Shown: one piece after another, positions 1-6,652 of the stretch
How the letters are laid out: every line of letters begins with the position of its first letter
Numbering within the stretch: the stretch's first letter is position 1
Notes under the pieces: generated by a model
Seen by the model: only the letters and a program-made list of their open reading frames with translations
The model's database searches: none
What the model was told of the DNA's origin: nothing
Made by a program: the position numbers and the translations under genes
Assembly: GCA_002254765.1 (NCBI GenBank)
Contig: NJDV01000018.1
Span: forward strand, 1 to 14,140
Direction: 5' to 3'
DNA: 14,140 nt
From: Thermoplasmatales archaeon ex4484_36
GTDB taxonomy: Archaea > Thermoplasmatota > Penumbrarchaeia > Penumbrarchaeales > EX4484-36

Positions 1-99
1 CAGCTTCAGGTGAGAAGCCTCACAGAGGAGGAGGTCAAGGGTCTCAAATACGGGATGCTTCTCCTGGAGAGGGACGAAGTGGAGTTCCAGGGCGAGTGA
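1..99 (+). CDS. 3' end of an unrecognised gene (partial, cut by window edge)
   Basis: An open frame enters from the left edge and ends with TGA at 97-99, encoding the last 32 residues of a protein. The visible tail is charged and Glu-rich (it begins QLQVRSLTEEEV and ends VEFQGE), and its use of GAG, AAG and CTC codons matches the neighbouring genes. I do not recognise the family and assign no function. It runs towards queE, and the two stop codons are separated by a single base, so there is no room for a terminator between them. The opposite strand is also open here, so the reality of this gene rests mainly on its clean stop just before queE. Confidence 0.45.
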   Translation, partial: QLQVRSLTEEEVKGLKYGMLLLERDEVEFQGE

Positions 100-100
100 T

Positions 101-796
101 TCACCCGATGCCCTCACCCCTCCCCTCCCCCCATATGTACTTGTGCATTTGAAGGAGGAACCTCGCCCTCCCCGGGGCAATAGGACTTCTCTCCCGGAGG
201 CTTTCACGAAGGAAGAGCTCTGCAAGGGCCTTCACGGGGGCGCCCCAGACCGGGGTGAAGAGAAGCTCCGCCCGGGTGGGGTGCTGCTTCAAGACCCTCT
301 CGGCGTAGAGGATGTCCTCCTCATCAGCCACCACGAACTTGAGCTGATCTGACTCCCTTAAGAGCTTCAGGTTCTCCCAGTGGGTCTTACCCTCCTCCCC
401 GGAGGAGGGACATTTCACATCCATTGATATGAGGAGATGCCCCGGATCGGCAGAGCTCCTCTCAACCCTCTCAAGGACGGGGAGGAGTGGGATGGTCCCG
501 TTGGTTTCAAGGTCCACCCCCACCCCCCTCTCCAGTATCTTCACAAGAAGCTCCACTGCGCCTCTCTGAAGAAGAGGTTCTCCCCCGGTGATGCAGACCC
601 TAGGAGCACCAGAGGAGAGGGCCTCCTCAACAACGGAGGCCACCTCCACCTCCTCTCCCCCCTCAAAGGCGTAGGGGGTGTCGCACCAGGAACACCTGAG
701 GTTACAGCCGGAGAGCCTTATGAAGTATGTGGGGACCCCTGTGGTTAACCCCTCCCCCTGAAGGGAGAGAAACCTCTCCGCAACCCTAACCTTCAC
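101..796 (-). CDS. queE: 7-carboxy-7-deazaguanine synthase (radical SAM), QueE
   Basis: Predicted cytosolic radical-SAM enzyme that contracts 6-carboxytetrahydropterin to 7-carboxy-7-deazaguanine, the step between QueD and QueC in preQ0 synthesis. The 231-residue product has the QGEG substrate-side motif (13-16), the radical-SAM cysteines C31, C35 and C38 in CxxxCxxC spacing, GGEP at 71-74, ETNG at 97-100 and DVKCP at 126-130. All are typical of QueE, and so is the length. I chose the GTG at 796 because the family begins just before the AERFxSxQGEG segment; the open frame extends further upstream but only across queC in another frame. The GGGAGG upstream lies only a few bases from this GTG, unusually close for this window. 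It overlaps the end of queC by 11 bases and is the last gene of queD-queC-queE. Confidence 0.93.
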   Translation of the reverse strand: MKVRVAERFLSLQGEGLTTGVPTYFIRLSGCNLRCSWCDTPYAFEGGEEVEVASVVEEALSSGAPRVCITGGEPLLQRGAVELLVKILERGVGVDLETNGTIPLLPVLERVERSSADPGHLLISMDVKCPSSGEEGKTHWENLKLLRESDQLKFVVADEEDILYAERVLKQHPTRAELLFTPVWGAPVKALAELFLRESLRERSPIAPGRARFLLQMHKYIWGEGRGEGIG

Positions 797-1499
797 CCGC
801 CTCCCCCCAGTCCACCTCCACCTCGTAGGGCAGAGGGTCTTTGAGTCCGGCCTCCTTGAAACCCTTGATCCTGAGCCGGCAGGAGTCGCACACCCCGCAT
901 GCCCTCTCTCCCCCACGGTAGCAGGACCAGGTGAGGGAGAAGTCAAGGCCAAGGGAGTGGCCCAGCCTTACGATCTCCGCCTTGCTCATTCCTATCAAAG
1001 GGGCTATAATCTTAAGTGGCCTCCCCCCCACCCCCGCTTTGGTGCCCCTCCTCAGAACCTCCCGGAAGGCCTCTATGAACTCCGGTCTGCAGTCGGGATA
1101 GCCGGAGTAGTCAAGCGCGTTGACACCGATGTAGACCGCCTCCGCCTGAAGGTTCTCAGCCCAGGCAGAGGCCACGGAGAGGAATACGATGTTCCTGGCG
1201 GGCACGTAAGTGGAGGGTATCTCCCCCCGGGGGATCTCATCCGCATTCCTTCCGGTGGGTATCTCGGCCCCGCCGAGGAGGGCGGAGGAGCTGAAGAGGA
1301 AGGGGGGGAGCTCCACCATCACGTGGTCCTTTGCTCCCAGGAACTCCGCCACCCTGCGGGCGGACTCCACCTCCCTTGAGTGGCTCTGGCCATATAGAAA
1401 GGTCATGGCGTATATGGCGTAGCCATCGCTCACCGCCTTGGCGGCTGCCACGGAGGAGTCAAGACCCCCGCTCAAAAGGACTACTGCCCTCCTCTCCAT
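786..1499 (-). CDS. queC: 7-cyano-7-deazaguanine (preQ0) synthase, QueC
   Basis: Predicted ATP-dependent enzyme that converts 7-carboxy-7-deazaguanine and ammonia to preQ0. The 237-residue product opens with the PP-loop SGGLDSS (10-16), carries the QueC signature GVNALDYSGYPDCRPE (125-140), and has the zinc-binding cysteines near the C-terminus at C193, C201, C204 and C207. No key residue is missing. The start is ATG 1499, which puts the PP-loop at the usual distance from the N-terminus; an upstream ATG at 1523 would add eight residues unlike the family. The gene starts 19 bases inside queD and its end overlaps queE by 11 bases, so the three are almost certainly one translationally coupled transcript. 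In archaea preQ0 is mainly used for archaeosine at tRNA position 15. Confidence 0.95.
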   Translation of the reverse strand: MERRAVVLLSGGLDSSVAAAKAVSDGYAIYAMTFLYGQSHSREVESARRVAEFLGAKDHVMVELPPFLFSSSALLGGAEIPTGRNADEIPRGEIPSTYVPARNIVFLSVASAWAENLQAEAVYIGVNALDYSGYPDCRPEFIEAFREVLRRGTKAGVGGRPLKIIAPLIGMSKAEIVRLGHSLGLDFSLTWSCYRGGERACGVCDSCRLRIKGFKEAGLKDPLPYEVEVDWGEAGEG

Positions 1500-1981
1500 A
1501 CGCTCCACGCTCCCTGGCCCCATCCCTCGTCCAGTCCCAGGGCCACCTCCACCATGTCCATAAGGGCGGGGTACCTCTGAAGGAGCCTCTTCAGGATGTA
1601 GGCGGAGAGACTCTCAGCGGTGGTTGCCTCAACTGGCAGTATCAGAACGTCCTCCTTGGGGATTCGATAGAACCTTCCCTCGTTTTCCACCTCCACGTAG
1701 TCCACCCCAAGCTCTATCTTCATTGTGGTGCTCTTCCCCGGGAGAAGCAGCCTGTGGTCCATCTCGGAGATGATCTCCCGCAGTGTCTCCTTGAGCTCAC
1801 CGAAGTCCACCACCATCCACTGATCGTTCAGACCCCCCTTTACCTTCAGCTTCACAACGTAGGTGTGGCCGTGCAGCCGGGAGCACTTGTTGTGATGGGC
1901 AAGAAGGTGCGAGGAGGAGAAGCGTATCCCCAGCTTCCAGCCATCTATCTCCACTGTCCTTACAGGGTCTATTCCTTCCAT
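1481..1981 (-). CDS. queD: 6-carboxy-5,6,7,8-tetrahydropterin synthase, QueD
   Basis: Member of the 6-pyruvoyl-tetrahydropterin synthase family, predicted to convert dihydroneopterin triphosphate to 6-carboxytetrahydropterin, the first committed step towards preQ0. The 166-residue product has H25, the CxxxHGH motif (C33, H37, H39) that supplies the catalytic cysteine and zinc ligands, DFGELK (84-89), MDHRLL, the PVEATTAESL segment and a C-terminal family-like GQGAWSV. The CxxxHGH spacing matches QueD rather than the archaeal PTPS variants that lack the cysteine. ATG 1981 is preceded by GGGGGTG five bases upstream. It follows the transglutaminase-like gene by 12 bases and could be read through from it; I saw no strong separate TATA box. 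The order queD-queC-queE and their overlaps support the assignment. Confidence 0.92.
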   Translation of the reverse strand: MEGIDPVRTVEIDGWKLGIRFSSSHLLAHHNKCSRLHGHTYVVKLKVKGGLNDQWMVVDFGELKETLREIISEMDHRLLLPGKSTTMKIELGVDYVEVENEGRFYRIPKEDVLILPVEATTAESLSAYILKRLLQRYPALMDMVEVALGLDEGWGQGAWSVWRGGQ

Positions 1982-1993
1982 CCGAACACCCCC

Positions 1994-3574
1994 TCACTTT
2001 ATTCTCCTTCTCCTGCTGTAGAGGGCGTATATGACCGCTGGCAGGGCCGCCAAGATAAAGGCCCCGGCGGTGTAGTCGGGGAGCGGTGGGGGCTGGTACT
2101 TGAAGAGGTCCTGCGGGCTCGTTATCTTCTCCTCGACGAACTCCTTGACCTTCCCATGGGGCTCAAACTTTACGGAGTAGGACTTGATGTCAAGGGTTGC
2201 CGTTCCGAAGAGCCTTCCCCCCGTGGTCCTGAATATGGTGTAGTAGTACTCAAGGTTGTCCACCGTATCCCCATCCACGGTGATGTCGCCCCCGGTGTCT
2301 ATCCAGTCTGTGAAGCGGTAGGCATCCCTCAGCAGGAACTCCTGGTTCACCGGGTCTATGGGGGCTATCACATAGTCCCCGTTCTTAAGCGGTATGTAGA
2401 CGTTGAACCACCCATGGCCTCCCCAGGTGCCTTGGGAGGGGTCATAGAGGTGGCCCACCTCCAGCCACGCAGGAATCCCGATGGCCCTAGCTAGTGTGGC
2501 CATCAAAATGGACTGGTCATCGCAGTCCCCACGCCGGTCCATATAGGTCCCCCAGGCATATTTGGGATAGCCCCAGTACCTCTGAGCGTCTATCTGCTTC
2601 TCACTTTCGTTGGGGTATTTTATGTTCTCTACCACCCAGTCGTATATGGCCTTGATCTTCCCGAGCACTGTCTTCTTGTCCCGGGTCAGGTCCTCCGCCA
2701 GCTTCTTGAGGGTCTCGTTTGAGGGCCAGTAGCGGTAATCCACCTCACCGTCCCCGTCGAGGTCCACAGGGCTGCCCCGGCTGTCGTATATGGGCCACTG
2801 ATCGTGAACGTACTTCTGCTTGATCTCCTGGGGTATGTCATCCACCGTTCCAGAATCCTTCTCGTCAAGCTCCCAGATGTAAGTGCGGGTTCTCAAATAA
2901 TATGTGACGGAGATTGTCTTCTGTCCCACAAAGTTCCTGAACTCCCACTGCATCATCTCCTGCCCCGGGGAGCTGAGGTCTGGCTCCCCGCTGTCCGGGG
3001 GCTCTGAGGTCTCAATTCTTTTCACGTCCTGGAGGTAGCCGTCCTCCGGTGGGATATCCTTCGGCACGGGCACCTTGAGAACCACCTTGCTCACCGGTCC
3101 CCCGTGGGAGGTTATGGTGAAGTTCATCCTCATTATTATGTCAGCGGTCTCATCGTATAGCCTGTAGGGGGTGTAGAGCTGCTTTATGGCAGGGTGGTTC
3201 AATATCTTGTCCCGGGGTTCAGCGAACTGGGGGAGCAGGAGGAAAAGCGCGATTGCCAGCACGATACTGAGCTTTATGACCCTCTTCACCAGCCTCTTTC
3301 TTCTTCTCCTCTCCGCTGCTGTAAGCTTCTTTGGCCTCTTTTTGCTCTCTCCCACAGCTCTGCCCCCTTCATCTTTACCCCGATTCGCCCTCACCTTTTT
3401 CTTTTTCATCTCCGAAGACGCAGAAGGGGGGAAGGTCTCACCCCGAGGGGACGCATCCGCAGAACCCCCCTCCTCACCTTCGTAATCCCCCAGTGGGCCT
3501 TTTACGACCTCAGGGCCCATAGCGGGTTTGTCCTCCACCTCAAAGGTGACCTCTTCGCCGTCTTTCAACATCAT
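1994..3574 (-). CDS. Membrane-anchored transglutaminase-like protein with a calcium-loop motif
   Basis: The 526-residue product has a charged N-terminus (1-55), a Lys/Arg-rich stretch (56-98), a membrane segment (about 99-115), a large domain presumably outside, and a second membrane segment (about 502-519) followed by RRRRIK. The transglutaminase-like core carries the catalytic triad in order: C351 in RGDCDDQS, H387 in GGHGWFNVY and D407 in APIDP. Just before the core, D271, D273, D275 and D279 form a DxDxDGxxD calcium-binding loop like those of EF-hand and dockerin proteins. Archaeal members of this fold are usually proteases or peptide-modifying enzymes; the substrate here is unknown. ATG 3574 lies about 25 bases from a TATA box and lacks a well-spaced ribosome binding site, which suggests a leaderless message. 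It stands between the envelope-protein genes and queD. Confidence 0.85.
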   Translation of the reverse strand: MMLKDGEEVTFEVEDKPAMGPEVVKGPLGDYEGEEGGSADASPRGETFPPSASSEMKKKKVRANRGKDEGGRAVGESKKRPKKLTAAERRRRKRLVKRVIKLSIVLAIALFLLLPQFAEPRDKILNHPAIKQLYTPYRLYDETADIIMRMNFTITSHGGPVSKVVLKVPVPKDIPPEDGYLQDVKRIETSEPPDSGEPDLSSPGQEMMQWEFRNFVGQKTISVTYYLRTRTYIWELDEKDSGTVDDIPQEIKQKYVHDQWPIYDSRGSPVDLDGDGEVDYRYWPSNETLKKLAEDLTRDKKTVLGKIKAIYDWVVENIKYPNESEKQIDAQRYWGYPKYAWGTYMDRRGDCDDQSILMATLARAIGIPAWLEVGHLYDPSQGTWGGHGWFNVYIPLKNGDYVIAPIDPVNQEFLLRDAYRFTDWIDTGGDITVDGDTVDNLEYYYTIFRTTGGRLFGTATLDIKSYSVKFEPHGKVKEFVEEKITSPQDLFKYQPPPLPDYTAGAFILAALPAVIYALYSRRRRIK

Positions 3575-3593
3575 GCTTCATAAAACTCCGTGG

Positions 3594-3604
3594 AGATTTA
3601 AATA
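3594..3604 (-). promoter_or_regulatory. TATA box of the transglutaminase-like gene
   Basis: On the minus strand the sequence GTATTTAAATC lies in the 51-base gap between two same-strand genes. Its centre is about 25 bases upstream of ATG 3574, so an archaeal start site 25-27 bases downstream would fall on the start codon. A purine-rich GGGAAA just upstream could serve as the BRE. Inferred from sequence only. Confidence 0.65.
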
Positions 3605-3625
3605 CTTTCCCTGAACATTTGCATT

Positions 3626-4369
3626 TCATGTTTCTATCCTCAGACGAACCTCTACCCTCTCCAGATTCCCTTTCGGGTCTTTCACCACGATTTCTATCAC
3701 CCTCTCACCCCCCCCAAAGGGTCCTATCTCCACCCTGTAAAAATCTCCGCCGTGGGAGCTCCACTTCTCCTCAAAAATCGTCAGGTTGTAGTCCTCAGAG
3801 CTCTTCAACCTCTCCAGGTCAAGGGACAGGTTCCCATCCAGGTAGACATCTATCTCCTCCACCCTCCAGTTGTCGGCGCAGCGAATGAGAAGTGTGTAAT
3901 TCGCCCCCTCTTCCAATCTGTAGGTGCCGTCAGGATATGCTGGAGCGAGCTCTGGATAAGGAGGGGCGTCTGTCTCAAAGATCCCGTAGGTCACCTTAGG
4001 TGAAACGGCGTCGAAGAAGGGAGGGTTGAGGAGCATCACCCACAAGACGAACCAGGTCACAAAGTATACGCCGTAGGCCTCAGCCCACCTCTTGGGAGCT
4101 ACCTCTTTTATGTCTATCCTGAAAAGGGTGAATATCCTCGGCATAAGGGCAGCCACCGCCAGCCCGAATATGGCGCCGTAGACCTCCTTTGGCCAAGTTG
4201 CCTGGCCTATGAAACCCGTGAGAAGCCCGGAGAGGAGGGCTACCCCCAAGGAGAGGTAGGTTATCCTAGCCGCCCTGGTCTCATCAAGCAGGAACCCCTC
4301 CTCATCGAACTCGGGGAGCTTTATCTCAGCCTCCTCCTCTTCCCTCCTCACCATCCTTCTTTTCGCCAC
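3626..4369 (-). CDS. Unassigned three-segment membrane protein with Ig-like outside domain
   Basis: I do not recognise a named family. The 247-residue product starts with an Arg/Glu-rich tail (1-35), has three hydrophobic segments (about 36-55, 62-82 and 98-116), and ends with a domain of about 130 residues that is probably outside the cell. That domain alternates beta-type stretches (VEEIDVYLDG, FYRVEIGPFG, RVIEIVVKDPKGN) resembling an Ig-like or cadherin-like sandwich; this is inference from pattern, not a match. Several NxT/NxS sites (NYT, NLS, NLT) lie in it. GTG 4369 is chosen because GGAGGAA sits five bases upstream, the spacing seen at other starts here. It follows the 231-residue protein gene by 15 bases and is probably co-transcribed with it. 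The transglutaminase-like gene downstream has its own TATA box. Confidence 0.75.
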   Translation of the reverse strand: MAKRRMVRREEEEAEIKLPEFDEEGFLLDETRAARITYLSLGVALLSGLLTGFIGQATWPKEVYGAIFGLAVAALMPRIFTLFRIDIKEVAPKRWAEAYGVYFVTWFVLWVMLLNPPFFDAVSPKVTYGIFETDAPPYPELAPAYPDGTYRLEEGANYTLLIRCADNWRVEEIDVYLDGNLSLDLERLKSSEDYNLTIFEEKWSSHGGDFYRVEIGPFGGGERVIEIVVKDPKGNLERVEVRLRIET

Positions 4370-4384
4370 ATCACTTCCTCCACG

Positions 4385-5080
4385 TCACTCCTCCTTAGGT
4401 GCGTAATAGCCGTAGGTTATCTGAAGATCGAAGCTGTTGCCGTCGTCTCTCCTCCCTATGATCCCGGGCAGGGGCCTTATCTTGTGCTGGTCCCCAGCGT
4501 CGCCGAGCTCAACCTGCACGGTCCAAGCGTCCCCCGGGGAGAGGTGGCTCACTATCTCATCGGGAAGGGTCAGGGTTAGCTCAATCCTTCCTTCCGAGCC
4601 GTGCTGGTTGGCCACCCAGTCGGAGGCCAGGGTGTAGTTGGAGTTGGGGGAGGAGACGGTCAACCTGAACTGGTCCGGTTGATTGTCGTAGAGGATGTTG
4701 TAGTCGTCCTCATCCCTCCAGGTGAGGGTCGCTTTTACCTGATAAATGTAGCCCCCCTCCTCCCTCACACTGTACTCCGTGGAGCTCTGCTCGGCGAGGT
4801 ATCCGCTCTCCTCTATCCTCCCTTCCCTCCTCTCCATCTTCGAGAGGTCAACCCCACCTGCGCCGAAGGTCCCCTTCTCTATCTCCGCCAGGAGGGACTT
4901 TATCTGGGAGGTGGTGAGCATCTCCCCGGCATACTTGGAGTTCTCGTAGTTGAAAACCCCAACAACCATTATGACAATTATGAGGGCAAAAAGAACGTAG
5001 GTCTGCCTCTTGTATTTTACGAAGAGCATGTCGTTGAGCTTGTGGAGCTTCTCCAGGATCTCACCCGTGTTCATTGCCAT
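4385..5080 (-). CDS. Unassigned single-pass membrane protein with beta-rich outside domain
   Basis: The family is not recognised. The 231-residue product has a short basic N-terminus, one strong membrane segment (about 27-43, around VLFALIIVIMVVGVF) and a predicted extracellular remainder. The latter contains beta-type stretches such as YQVKATLTWRDEDDYN, FRLTVSSPN and WTVQVELGDAGD. This rhythm resembles the small secreted sandwich domains found at the ends of archaeal and bacterial exoproteins (PPC-like); this is inference only. ATG 5080 is chosen; a second in-frame ATG at 5074 is possible. No ribosome binding site precedes it, and a TATA box is centred about 30 bases upstream, so the message is probably leaderless. 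It heads the minus-strand arm of the divergent envelope cluster. Confidence 0.75.
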   Translation of the reverse strand: MAMNTGEILEKLHKLNDMLFVKYKRQTYVLFALIIVIMVVGVFNYENSKYAGEMLTTSQIKSLLAEIEKGTFGAGGVDLSKMERREGRIEESGYLAEQSSTEYSVREEGGYIYQVKATLTWRDEDDYNILYDNQPDQFRLTVSSPNSNYTLASDWVANQHGSEGRIELTLTLPDEIVSHLSPGDAWTVQVELGDAGDQHKIRPLPGIIGRRDDGNSFDLQITYGYYAPKEE

Positions 5081-5103
5081 CCCGGGCTAGGATAGTATAG
5101 GAT

Positions 5104-5115
5104 AAGATTTAAAAC
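5104..5115. promoter_or_regulatory. Shared bidirectional TATA box between divergent genes
   Basis: The only AT-rich element in the 56-base gap between the divergent genes is aagatttaaaac, whose TTTAAA core (5108-5113) is palindromic. It lies 30 bases from ATG 5080 on one side and 26 bases from GTG 5137 on the other, so either direction would start transcription at or next to a start codon. On the minus strand a purine run (GAAAAG) sits in the BRE position; on the plus strand GGATAAG does. This suggests one element driving two leaderless messages. Confidence 0.6.
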
Positions 5116-5136
5116 TTTTCAGGATGTAGGGAGGGT

Positions 5137-5874
5137 GTGTCGGCAGAGGTCAGTGATGAGACGCTGGAAGTGAATCCTCGAAAAAGCTTGAAAAGGGTTC
5201 TGAAACACCTGAGAGATGTCCTGAAGAAGATAAAGGAGATGGACAGGCACCTCAATCTCTCCAGGATCGCCTGGATGGAGATGAGGGGGGAGCTCTCCCA
5301 CCCCCAGCTTCAGCCCTTCAAAGAGGAACTCTTCAAATTTCTGAAGAGGGCGGCAGATTTCGAGAAGAGATATTTTCTCCTTGAGAGAAACATCAGAAGG
5401 GGATTTGACCGTTACATGAAAAGTAAGGGACTAAGCAGGGTCTCCACCCCGGAGTACAAATCCCTTAAGAACGCCATCGCCGAGGCTGTGATCACCCGGG
5501 ACGGAAGGGTCTGGGCATACTCCTTTGACACATACCTCCCAGTTCTCTCATCCTACTCCCCACCCCCCGGGCTGGACGGGAAGAGGGCCTTCGAGGAGAT
5601 AAGCTCCTCCTTCGCTGAGGAGGTGGACTCCCTCTACGGCGAGGCCAGAGAGCTGCTGAAGTGGGGAAGGACCATTCTGAAGAGAGCCAGGGCGTGGCAG
5701 AAGGAGGGTCTTAAGAGCCCATGGGAGAAGGTGTCCCCGGGGGAGGTAGAAGAGCCTAAGGTGGGCAGAAAGAAGAGGAGGATTATAAGGATGGAAGACT
5801 ACCTCACAACCATGAACAGGATGGCAAGGAAGAGACCGCTGAAGGCCCTGATATTAAGAAGAGGGGGGAGGTAG
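5137..5874 (+). CDS. Unassigned basic, helix-rich protein
   Basis: I do not recognise this 245-residue protein. It has no signal peptide or membrane segment. The first 100 residues are strongly helical and rich in Lys, Arg and Glu with heptad-like leucines (for example LKHLRDVLKKIKEMDRHL), so a helical bundle or short coiled coil is likely. The C-terminus is very basic (KVGRKKRRIIRM, then RMARKRPLKALILRRGGR), which could bind nucleic acid or acidic membrane; both are inference. GTG 5137 is the only start that fits: no earlier in-frame start exists, and it lies about 26 bases from the shared TATA box. The GGGAGGG upstream is too close to act as a normal ribosome binding site. The next gene begins immediately after its stop, so the two form an operon. 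Confidence 0.75.
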   Translation: MSAEVSDETLEVNPRKSLKRVLKHLRDVLKKIKEMDRHLNLSRIAWMEMRGELSHPQLQPFKEELFKFLKRAADFEKRYFLLERNIRRGFDRYMKSKGLSRVSTPEYKSLKNAIAEAVITRDGRVWAYSFDTYLPVLSSYSPPPGLDGKRAFEEISSSFAEEVDSLYGEARELLKWGRTILKRARAWQKEGLKSPWEKVSPGEVEEPKVGRKKRRIIRMEDYLTTMNRMARKRPLKALILRRGGR

Positions 5875-6408
5875 GTGGAGGAGAGAGCGGCAGAGAGGGG
5901 TTTGAATGTTCTCCTTTATGTCTTCTTCATCACCGGGATAATACTCCTAGCCCTCCCCTATACAATCTTCTCGACCACCGAGTACAAAAGAAAGGTCACC
6001 GTGGAGTCAGAGAGGCCTGACGGTTCCAGGATACCCAACCTGAAGGAGGGGGACGAAATCGAGGTGAGCTACAGCGCAGAGGCTCCCGTTGAGGTCTTCG
6101 TGGTGGAGGCGTGGGTGGCGGAGGAGTACAAGGCGCATCAGGCCAAATATAATTTCTGGGGGGAGGACATCCTGGGAGAGCCCGCCCACGTGGGACGGAG
6201 CGGGCACTTCCGTGTGAGCACGAACTCATCAGGGGACTGGACTGTCTTTTTCAGGAACGACACCACCTCGAGGGGGATAAACGTCACCTATACGGTAAGG
6301 TGCCCGAACCACTCTGCGGCCTACTTCTTCCTCCCCTTGGGGGGCTTCTCAGTGGCCGCATCCACCTACATCCTATACACCCTTCGCAGGGAAGCGGGAA
6401 AAACTTAG
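5875..6408 (+). CDS. Unassigned membrane protein, N- and C-terminal segments flanking a GOLD-like outside domain
   Basis: The 177-residue product has a membrane segment near the N-terminus (about 12-32, NVLLYVFFITGIILLALPYT), a predicted outside domain of about 110 residues, and a second membrane segment (about 148-168). The outside domain has alternating beta stretches (EIEVSYSAEAPVEVFVVEAWV) and ends with GHFRVSTNSSGDWTVFFRN then INVTYTV. This pattern resembles the end of GOLD/emp24-type beta-sandwich domains; it is a pattern-level inference with no database support. The GTG at 5875 directly follows the TAG of the previous gene (no gap), with GGAGG a few bases before it. Co-transcription with the helical protein upstream suggests they act together. 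NxS/NxT sites are present outside (NSS, NDT, NVT, NHS). Confidence 0.75.
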   Translation: MEERAAERGLNVLLYVFFITGIILLALPYTIFSTTEYKRKVTVESERPDGSRIPNLKEGDEIEVSYSAEAPVEVFVVEAWVAEEYKAHQAKYNFWGEDILGEPAHVGRSGHFRVSTNSSGDWTVFFRNDTTSRGINVTYTVRCPNHSAAYFFLPLGGFSVAASTYILYTLRREAGKT

Positions 6409-6513
6409 AGCCCGATTTTCGTGATTTGACCCCCCGCCCGCCTTCATGTGAGCATCATTTTATCATCTGTGAAGGAAAACTGTAAATATGATGTTTGAAT
6501 ATATCTTTAATCG

Positions 6514-6620
6514 CTCTCTACCAAGGGGTTCCCCTGAGACGGAAAGAAGAGAGGGACTCCGCACCACTCATGTTCTTATGGACCTCATCCAGGATAAGCG
6601 GAGCTCTTTAGATGAGCCGA
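6514..6620 (+). ncRNA. Possible structured small RNA (candidate only)
   Basis: Three nested inverted repeats follow a TATA-like AT stretch. CTCTCT (6514-6519) can pair with AGAGAG (6548-6553), enclosing AGGG (6524-6527) and CCCT (6532-6535) with a GTTC loop. CTCCGC (6557-6562) can pair with GCGGAG (6598-6603), enclosing CTTATGGA (6575-6582), which pairs with TCC (6588-6590) and ATAAG (6594-6598) with a bulge. No clear C/D boxes, ACA tail or tRNA form was found, so the class is unknown. Orientation is assumed from the upstream TATA-like element at about 6497-6510; the repeats could equally act in the minus-strand transcript as part of a 3' end. Confidence 0.25.
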
Positions 6621-6640
6621 GCAGAAAAAGAAAAAAGAGA
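6621..6640 (-). terminator. U-tract terminator of the por operon
   Basis: Read on the minus strand, TCTCTTTTTTCTTTTTCTGC begins 12 bases after the porB stop. Archaeal RNA polymerase commonly terminates at such T-rich tracts without needing a hairpin. The tract is the only long T run near this operon end. Confidence 0.65.
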
Positions 6641-6652
6641 TGAGGGGCTCCC

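Larger units (their letters stand above)
6409..6652. other. Intergenic region between convergent units
   Basis: These 244 bases separate the end of the plus-strand pair from the end of the por operon. No coding frame here is convincing. The stretch 6476-6511 is AT-rich with TATA-like GAATATATCTTTAA (6497-6510). It is followed by a more GC-rich segment with several inverted repeats (6514-6620) and then the U-tract terminator of the por operon. Confidence 0.6.

Noticed and set aside
797-952. N-terminal extension of 52 residues on QueE
   Set aside because: It is read only from inside queC in another frame, resembles no radical-SAM enzyme, and the family starts at the GTG at 796.
1331-2494. Long + strand open frame of 387 codons
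   Set aside because: It lies antisense to queC, queD and the transglutaminase-like gene, all with clear family motifs on the minus strand. Its translation is low-complexity and matches no domain, so it is a shadow frame.
6409-6652. tRNA or C/D-box RNA in the intergenic gap
   Set aside because: The GGGGTTCCCC hairpin recalls a T-arm, but no acceptor, D or anticodon arms fit around it. The CTGA and GATGAG matches are not spaced as paired D and C boxes.
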